From Owenia fusiformis (lineage: Eukaryota; Annelida; Polychaeta; Sabellida; Oweniidae), in NCBI GenBank assembly GCA_903813345.2, contig CAIIXF020000002.1, positions 17,305,467 through 17,369,466 on the forward strand: a stretch of DNA of 64,000 nt, read 5' to 3'. Under the pieces are notes generated by a model, which saw only the letters and a list, made by a program, of their open reading frames with translations, was not told the DNA's origin and ran no database searches. Position numbers and translations under genes: made by a program. Each line of letters opens with the position of its first letter. The first letter of the stretch is position 1. This document shows, piece by piece, positions 57,034 through 64,000 of this stretch.

Positions 57034-57505
57034 GAAGCGACAGTTGTCCGCCATTTGTGACAACGGTATCTGACTTTACCGTTGTCAGGCTATTCCGAGG
57101 TGATCCTATACAACTCTTGAGAACGATGTACAACTCCCGGATAGCGTACACAACTCCTGGGTAGCGTATACAACTCTTCAACTTGATATATGACGTCATA
57201 CTTTGGGTGGGATAACAAAATATATACAAAACAAAATGACTGATATCTGTTGCCTTTCTAAATTACTCAAATTCAGATTCCGTTGTCATTGACGATATCG
57301 AAGACGCTTGTGGCGATTCACGACCCGATTTGATCGAAATTGGGATTTCATATGAAACATCATCTACAAGAGCTTAATAATGCACAGAATTAGCGACGAT
57401 AAAATCCCACGAAATGAGGACCAAGTGATTAAACAGTTGAAGGGACGGTTATGTCCGCCATTTGTGACAACGGTATCTGACTTTACCGTTGTCAGGCTAT
57501 TCCGG
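57034..57505. repeat. Direct repeats with a perfect 10-bp hairpin
   Basis: 57034-57100 and 57435-57502 are near-identical. Each contains GACAACGGTA and its complement TACCGTTGTC around a short loop, followed by AGGCTATTCCG. The pair, 402 bases apart, may be the ends of one element. An inverted relative is at about 2900. Confidence 0.7.
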
Positions 57506-57977
57506 TGTGAGGATGAGTGTTAGTTTAATGATATTGCAGTTATACAATGCTATTGCATAGAGGTTATTTACTGAGACGGATTCAATATTGATTTTATTCC
57601 CAGAGACAATATGATATTTCCCGAGGGCCCGGGGGAATCTGGGATTATTGTAACCCTATCAATTTACCTTTTTGGGCCCTAAATCCTATCACCTTTGGTC
57701 ACCTTTTTACAGTCGGAGAGAGCAAATCCAAAGAGATAAGCTCACAAATTTCACAGTTACAGTTAAACTGTTTTAGTTATATTTTGATAAACAGTGGTAA
57801 CGTACATCTACTAGTTTAAACTGGTACTGGTGCAAAGATGGATGACAGATAATTTCCAATAGCTCGTCATGTTTACCGAGAACGAGAGCTGTTTGTCCAC
57901 CATTTTGAATGATACTAAATGGAGTCAGGGTCATCAAGCTATGCAACAGTGGTTTATGAAAATAGATTGGGTAACTA
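57506..57977. other. Intergenic, no gene seen
   Basis: Includes a short dispersed segment near 57600 (ATATGATATTTCCCGAGGGC) resembling 46090. No exon recognised. Confidence 0.35.
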
Positions 57978-58968
57978 TACAATGCGTATCAAAAAAAACG
58001 CAACAGATTGTTATCTCGGAAAAGCACAAAACTAGTGATAACAGCATTGATTTTCATTCAATGCACCATGTGTCTCCTCTTTACAATGATATATCATTCA
58101 TTGATATTTGGCCATGGTTGGGTGAGTAATCATTCCATTTGCAAAGTGGGCCAAAATTAGCTTTGGGCCAAGTTATAAACATCGCAAAAGTCAGTGTACG
58201 GAGCCAGATGCAATATTGGAAGAAAACATAACATCAATGCTGACTGCACCCTTTTCATCCAATGTACCAAAAAGCCAAATTACTCCTCTTTGCAATGAAA
58301 TATCATTCATTCACAGGGAGTCATCTCTGGCCGAATAATCATTAATTTTGCAAAATGGGGCAAAATTCAGCTCGGACTAAAGTTTTAAACATTGCAAAAG
58401 TCAGTACAAGGTGCATAGGGGCTATTGGAAGAAGGTGTGTCAGGTGTGGCATAGACAGTAAAGTATTCATACTCATACTCTTGCAAGAATATATCCTATA
58501 CCCATCCAAATTGCCACCACTTCCTTGCACATAAAGATGCGCTCTTCTATCCACGTCATGCATGGTTCAGCCCTGACTCATCTGTGGGTTAAAGCAGAGA
58601 AAAGCAGCCCATGGGCAATTCTTTTTTCGAGGTTTCGCAATATCTGGTGGAGGAATTGTGAGCACAGATGCTCCTGAGATAGCTCCAAAAGAAAACGTCA
58701 CAACAATTCAAGTCAGGGGAACTTGCATTGGCACTTAGCCCTTGCACTGATTTTTTCAAAATCTAAAACTTGGCCAAGAGCCGATTTTGACCCACTGTGC
58801 TAATGAAAGGATTTTTCACCCAACCATTACCCCATGTGAATGAATGACATATCATTGCAAAGAGGAGAGACGTGGCTTTATGGCACTTTGAATGAAATTG
58901 ATGTTGTCATCACTAGTTTTGTGATTTTACAAAATAACTACTTGTTGCGTTTTTTTATACACCCTGTA
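57978..58968. mobile_element. Inverted-repeat DNA element, about 1 kb, ACAGGGTGT-type end
   Basis: TACAATGCGTATCAAAAAAA at the left and the complement of TTTTTTTATACACCCTGTA at the right. The arms are similar for about 200 bases, with ATATCATTCATT and CACTAGTTTTGTG pairs. No transposase. Confidence 0.7.
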
Positions 58969-59194
58969 TAGCTTGCCATGTTAAAGGCGATTGAACTATG
59001 TTATAGAAATTAGAACAACTTCCAGTACATTATGATATTTGAAAATACATATAAAGAATCTTCGCCCGTAGGACGTGTATTTTGAATGCCTTGAGAAGAA
59101 CGCAAATGGCTAATGGCCCGGTGTTGCAATAGTAGCATTTAAAAATCTGTTCCTCTCGAGATTTATGGTCTTCTGAAATTATACTATTAATTGG

Positions 59195-59487
59195 TGTTGC
59201 TGCATCATTGCTCAAATCTAGAAGAGTGTTGTTGCATCTTCGGTTTGGTGTTGTTGCATCAATAGTGAGGAACTAAACCGTGAACTTATTGCTTCTTGAT
59301 GATGCACGGTATACTAATGACAGTTTCTTTAAATATAGATCATGCGCTAACTGCACGTGTATGGTTATTGAGAAACTCGTCCTAGAAATGGGTTTAAATT
59401 AGGGAAACAAAATACCGTACGAAAATCTATCACTGGAAGTCTGGCCATCTTGATGCAACAACACGGTGTCGTTGCATCACGATGGCC
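59195..59487. repeat. Cluster of TGTTGCATC words with a 22-bp hairpin
   Basis: GTTGTTGCATC-like words recur at 59199, 59228 and 59246. At 59443-59487, GGCCATCTTGATGCAACAAC and its near-complement GTCGTTGCATCACGATGGCC form a tight hairpin. Possibly the end of an unrecognised element. Confidence 0.5.
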
Positions 59488-59934
59488 GCTGAATAGAAAA
59501 AAGTAGTATTCAAAAATAAATGTAGTCCCAACAATTGTGATCATGACGAGTCAGTAAGCTAGTATGTAGGCACAGTTGTAATCTTTTTGCAATGACAACA
59601 TGCCATTTATTCTGAAAATGCGTTTATTTGGGTTATCTGAAGGAAAATTTCGAGTCAAGTGGCGTATTAATTTTGCCTTCATTTTTGTGAATTTCAATTT
59701 GTGTCTGCAGAGAGAGGGGGTGGTGTCACAATTGACCAATTATTTCAAAAAGTAGATGGTTGGCCCCTATTGAGTTTAGTGTCAGGATGTAACTTAGACA
59801 TAGCTTTAGAACCTCAGATAGGCCAGTGAGGCCACATAAATCCATAACTCGAGATAAAAAGTCAGGCGTTTGCCCTTTTGCCCATTGACTAGTATGGTGA
59901 CGTGAATTAGGGCAGTTTTGCCGATACTCTACAG

Positions 59935-60720
59935 TGTCCCTGATAAAGTCGAATGTTTCTAGGGGACTAACCCTTGCTTACCCTCTGGAATCCCCACACC
60001 ACCCTACCTTCTCATCTGGCACCCCCTCCCCTTTGACACCCCCCCCCTAAAAAACAAAATAAAACTGAAAAAATATGATTTTATCAAATTTTTTATTGCC
60101 AAGAAAGCACCAAATAGCATCTTATTCTTAAAATTGTAAAATTTTCTAGGGAAGTAGTCCACCCCTCACATCCACTACAAAACAATTGACAAAGATTCTG
60201 AATTTATTTCATGTATTGTCTCAGATACTTTTAAATTGCCCGGCCTTCATCAAATAACACCTTGATATGGTCAATGTTTCTGGGGGAAGGATGGGGGACA
60301 AACACTTGCCCCCCTCTGGCACCCCAACCCCACCTCCCCCTCTGGCAACCCCCTTTGACACCCCCAAAATTTGAAAAAAGTTTTTCAATTTTTTCAAAAG
60401 TGCCCAGAAAGCACCAAATATCATCTTTAAATTGAAAATTTTCTAGGAGAGTTGGCCACCCCTCACATTCCCAACAAAATAATTGAAAAATTCTGAATTT
60501 CTGTGTAAGACATTTTTAAAGTCTCCAGATATCATCAAATAACACCTTGATACGGTCAATTTTTCTTGGGGACAGATATGGGGGAGAAACACTTGCTCCC
60601 CATCTGGCACCCCCACCCCACGTCACCCTCTCATCCTCTTTGACACCCCCCAAAAAAAGAAAGAATTTGAAATTCACAGTTTTATTGACCAGAAAGCACC
60701 AAATAGCATCTCAAAAGTTA
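59935..60720. repeat. C-run repeat family, two to three degenerate units
   Basis: Repeats AGAAAGCACCAAATAGCATC, TGTAAAATTTTCTAGGG, ACAAAACAATTGA and CCTTGATATGGTCAATGTTT in the same order and orientation as 51010-52960. Confidence 0.8.
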
Positions 60721-61781
60721 TGACGTGCACTGACCTTGGGACAATTCGGGAAATACGGGCTGATCTAAGCTTTAAGCGTTAATTTCTGCCTTATCTAAAA
60801 AGCTAACTTTGTGTTTTGTTTACCATTTTGAAGTATTTTTTCTTCAAAAATTTGATGGGATCCAACATATTTTTAAAGTTAAATATACCCCGACATCGTC
60901 GAATACGCTGTAAGACGTAACACTGTATTTACGCTTACAGAGCTCCAAAGAGAAAATCCAAATAAAATTTCACAATTTATTCTATGGGACATGCGCATTT
61001 GTGATGTCAAAATTGCTTAACGGCTTTAGTTCAAATTGTCTTATATGAACGTAACGCTTTTAAAATTTCAAAATTGTGTAAGATTTTGAAGGCGAATGGG
61101 ATGAGCAATAACTTTCATTTAACCTTCTAATTTAGGTCTGCTTCGAAAGAAAAATTAACTGCACAATGTTGTCATGGCGAAATTTACAAAACAACAACCA
61201 GTTTGTTTATTTTGCAAATTATATTAAAATAAGAGCTGGTTTTCGACACTTGAAAAAAATGTGACGCATCGATTTTTACCACAAATTCCAAACATATCAG
61301 TTTTTACTGACGCCCCAAGTGGATTTCTTGGCCGTTTTTCAAAATTCAAAAACATTTTAGAAATATTGTCCTCGAGATCTTGCCACCCTGTGAATTTTGT
61401 CATGATTAGATAAGGATAAAGTATTTTTAGTCCTACGGCCTGCTAAGGCCATTTGTGTCCAAAACACCTAGATTCAATTTGATTCTAGATTCTTGTAGGG
61501 TAAGACATCTAAAAAAAAACTTGCAAAGCATGCTCAAAAGTGCTGAGTCAGCAAATTTTATCATTTTCGAGTTGGAGTTTGACCATATGCTTGAAACTAT
61601 TTAATATCTCATTTGAGGATGTTGCAATTATAATGAAACATTGTTACTATATCAATAAGGCATGTATGAAGAATTCCTGAAAGTTTGGGTCTTATCCAAC
61701 AAAATTTGGTAGAGATATGGGATAATTTGTCCTTAAAAGTACATAGTAATTTCTCTTCAAAATTGCTTATTCAGTCGATAG
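60721..61781. other. Intergenic, no gene seen
   Basis: AT-rich sequence with no exon recognised. Confidence 0.35.
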
Positions 61782-63209
61782 TTTTTTTTTTTTTTTTTTT
61801 ATTAATCATCTTTATTATATTCCATAAAATACAGCTGTACAAACTTAAACAATTGCCAAAGTCTAGTGACATTGTCGGCAATTTTGAGTGAAATCCAAAG
61901 GAATGTTATTAAATTTTTACATAATAAGTTATTTTTATGTCATGTTATTGTTAAAATAGATGAAAGAAAAAGTCAATAAAATATCATCACACTACACTCG
62001 TATATCACAAAGATGTGTAAGGTTTTTTCCCTTGGCCAGAGGGATTTCAGTTGTAACATGTTGTAATCGATTACATGTCCAAAAGATCTAGACCCTGGTG
62101 GATATAATATGCTACTATGTTCATTAGTTTCTCATTGACATCTACTGGAAATTTATTATCTCCAAAAAGTAAGAACTGGGATTGATCATGCATATTAAGT
62201 CCATCATAGTGGGTACGGATCCCTATCGTCTCCAGTCCTGCAAGTAGTGTTGTTCTCTGTTCTGTCAGCAGAGGGCATTTCAACAGGAAATGTAAAGTTG
62301 TCTGGTTTATATTGTCACATAATTTAGGATTAGCAACCCGTTCAAAGTTGTGTGCATGGAGGTGAGCTTGCAAGAGAAGTCCGGACCTGAGTCGGTTTAG
62401 AGGAATTTCTAGGTAGCGAGGCATGGCATTTTTTAGTTTTGACGTTGATAGGGTAGAAGCATGGCTTCCATCGCCTCTTACTATTCTTTTAAATCTTGAA
62501 ATTGGCTGACCAATTCTATAATCTGGTGGAAGGTTATTCCAAAGGGCCATACCTTTAAAAATTGTAGATTTCTTAGCCAAAGCGCTTGTTTGAAGGGGAA
62601 TCTTATAGTCCCTATGGCTCCTTAATGAGCGCACTTGTATATCATTCTCATAGGACCTGACAAGATTACAAATGAAAGGAGGAAAGTTATTGTATCTTGC
62701 TTTAAAAATAAATATTTTGAGATGTTCCTCTCTTCTAGAGGATAATGTTTTCCAGTTTATTGATGAGAGAACTTTATTAGTGTTCGAGCCATGGATTGCT
62801 CCAGAGACTAGACATGCTGCTCTATAATGTAACCGTTCAAGAGATTGCAATTTGGTATCTGATGCACTATTGTATATGATGTCACAATAGTCAAAATGAG
62901 GGAGTATGTACGCATTATATAAAGTTTCAAGGTGCTTGCTTGACAAGATCTTGCAGAGTTTCTTCATGGGCCTCATCAGGCTTATTACTTTGTTAATTAA
63001 TTGATCAATGTGAGCGTTGAAGTTTAGGTGCTGGTCAAGAGTAAGTCCGAGGTGTTTATGAGTATTACATCTAGGGACTATTTCCCCGTTCATTTTCAGA
63101 GGAGGAGGTTCAATATTAATGTTTCTATGTCCAGTGAATATCAAATCAGCGCTTTTCTGTGCTTTAAATAACATTTTCCAAGTTGCAGCCCAATCATACC
63201 TGCCAACCT
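61782..63209 (-). mobile_element. 5'-truncated LINE with poly(A) tail
   Basis: A poly(A) tract (T-run 61782-61800 on the plus strand) follows AATAAA-like signals and a 3' UTR of about 270 bases; the coding part ends at 62071. The 5' end breaks near 63200 inside the reverse transcriptase. It is a different family from the LINE at 36673, which has a simple-repeat tail. Confidence 0.85.
62071..63209 (-). CDS. LINE ORF2 C-terminal region (end of reverse transcriptase to stop)
   Basis: The frame enters with YDWAATWKMLFKAQKSADLI, the segment just after the catalytic FADD block. It continues HKHLGLTLDQHLNFNAHID (thumb), ILPHFDYCDIIYNSASDTKL, a helical domain with WNNLPPDYRI, and a late Cys/His segment (CDNINQTTLHFLLKCPLLTE) typical of LINE C-terminal tails. 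About 379 codons are open with no frameshift. The catalytic motifs, endonuclease and ORF1 are missing, so it is inactive although well preserved. Confidence 0.88.
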
Positions 63210-63480
63210 ACCGTATTTTTACGGGAATCTACCGTAAATTTTTCGTTTTTCCGTAAAAAAATGACAAACTACCGTAAAAAAATACCATCTTTTTCCCGTA
63301 AAAACGCCCGTAAAAAAATCTACCGTATTTTTTTCGAAATCTACCGTAAATTTTTTTTTTAAAACTCGTTTATTCCATGAGAACGGCCCTAAAATCTACC
63401 GTAAATTTTCGAAAATCTACCGTATTTCTGCTAAAATCAACAGTATTTTGGTTCAAACTACCGTAAAATTTCCCGTTATT
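63200..63480. repeat. TACCGTA-rich short repeat cluster
   Basis: About eight CTACCGTAAATTTT or CTACCGTATTTT words in 280 bases, with inverted TTTTACGG words, directly next to the LINE 5' break (CCTGCCAACCTACCG). Confidence 0.7.
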
Positions 63481-63705
63481 GTTGGGAAATGCTGAAAAAT
63501 TGAAGTCTTCCTGTACTGTCCCTGTAATATTTCTTCACCAACCCGAATATAAATAGGTATCGGCAGGTCTGTGGTTATCAGGTTATTTCGCATTTATCTA
63601 AGTAAGCTTGCGTGTAAGCTTGCGTCCAAACACCAACTACCACGAGCTAGAAAGAATTCGTTCTGCCATGATTTTTGTAGTTAACCAAACCCTTTTGTAC
63701 ACAGA

Positions 63706-64000
63706 TATGAGCGTAGCGCCTATTACGCAAAATACGCACAGGCGTACCAAATGAATTTGAAAAAAATAAAAAATTGTTAAAATGCATTAATTTATTTGCG
63801 AATTTATTGATACTTCCTACCGTGTCTTTATTTTTACGATTGTCAACATTTAAAGTTGATAAAAACGCTTAGATTCCATCAAATAACGTACTTGAAAAAA
63901 TATTTCCCGGGGAAGCAAATCGGCTACGCAATCAGGCATCCCCGTGTGTGCGTACCGACTCAAAATATTGTTTTAGCGTATGAAATATGCGTAGTTTGAT
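63706..64000. repeat. Dispersed repeat, GGCGTAGCGCC family, copy 2 (cut by window end)
   Basis: Matches 33779-34088 closely from GCGTAGCGCCTATTACGCAA to CCCCGTGTGTGCGTACCGAC, without the extra C/G-rich stretch. Confidence 0.8.

Overview
The window is AT-rich animal nuclear DNA. Its protein genes are split by GT-AG introns, one of them about 28 kb. It also holds non-LTR retrotransposon pieces, many short inverted-repeat DNA transposons, and minisatellites. The gene content (glucosamine-6-phosphate isomerase, ZCCHC10) and the mix of mariner, pogo-like, hAT and Mutator-like elements and 5'-truncated LINEs fit a marine invertebrate. I cannot name the species from sequence alone.

Layout. At the far left, minus strand, a 70-nt exon encodes a clear signal peptide and splices out of the window (257-326). 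GNPDA follows on the minus strand: five coding exons between 9939 and 4936, encoding 287 aa with all catalytic residues. ZCCHC10 lies on the plus strand: four coding exons between 15713 and 50092, encoding 149 aa, with every splice phase matching. The two genes are divergent, so the 10-15.7 kb interval should hold the 5' end of GNPDA and both promoters. ZCCHC10 intron 2 (20482-48742) contains two exon-like segments that join in phase on the plus strand (28989-29057 and 29778-29879) and may belong to a nested gene. It also holds weaker exon candidates at 33268, 41286 and 46925, an antisense LINE reverse transcriptase (36773-38245), and many transposons. From 50.1 to 64 kb I found no host coding exon. 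That stretch holds C-run-rich repeat arrays, a mariner element with a dead transposase, inverted-repeat elements and a second truncated LINE (62071-63209).

The most unusual structure is in GNPDA. Three separate duplications start at exon edges. The first half of the last exon with its splice acceptor is repeated in eight extra 154-bp copies. The last bases of exon 2 with its splice donor and the catalytic MDEY codons form a 31-bp minisatellite of about 13 clear units. The start of exon 4 with its acceptor has one decayed copy whose catalytic residues are changed. A fourth array, at 29858-30255, starts on the last codons of the putative nested gene. The window therefore shows repeated growth of tandem repeats from exon boundaries, carrying extra splice sites into introns.

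The transposon content is also informative. There are several unrelated TTAA-flanked families, including twin 422-bp hairpins in mirror image. A Mutator-like MITE family shows 9-bp target duplications. An hAT MITE has a perfect 8-bp duplication. A 1.3-kb element has CACGGTG ends and a 5-bp duplication, resembling Transib/RAG-type transposons. Assignments rest on termini, target-site duplications and recognisable motifs; no database search was possible.
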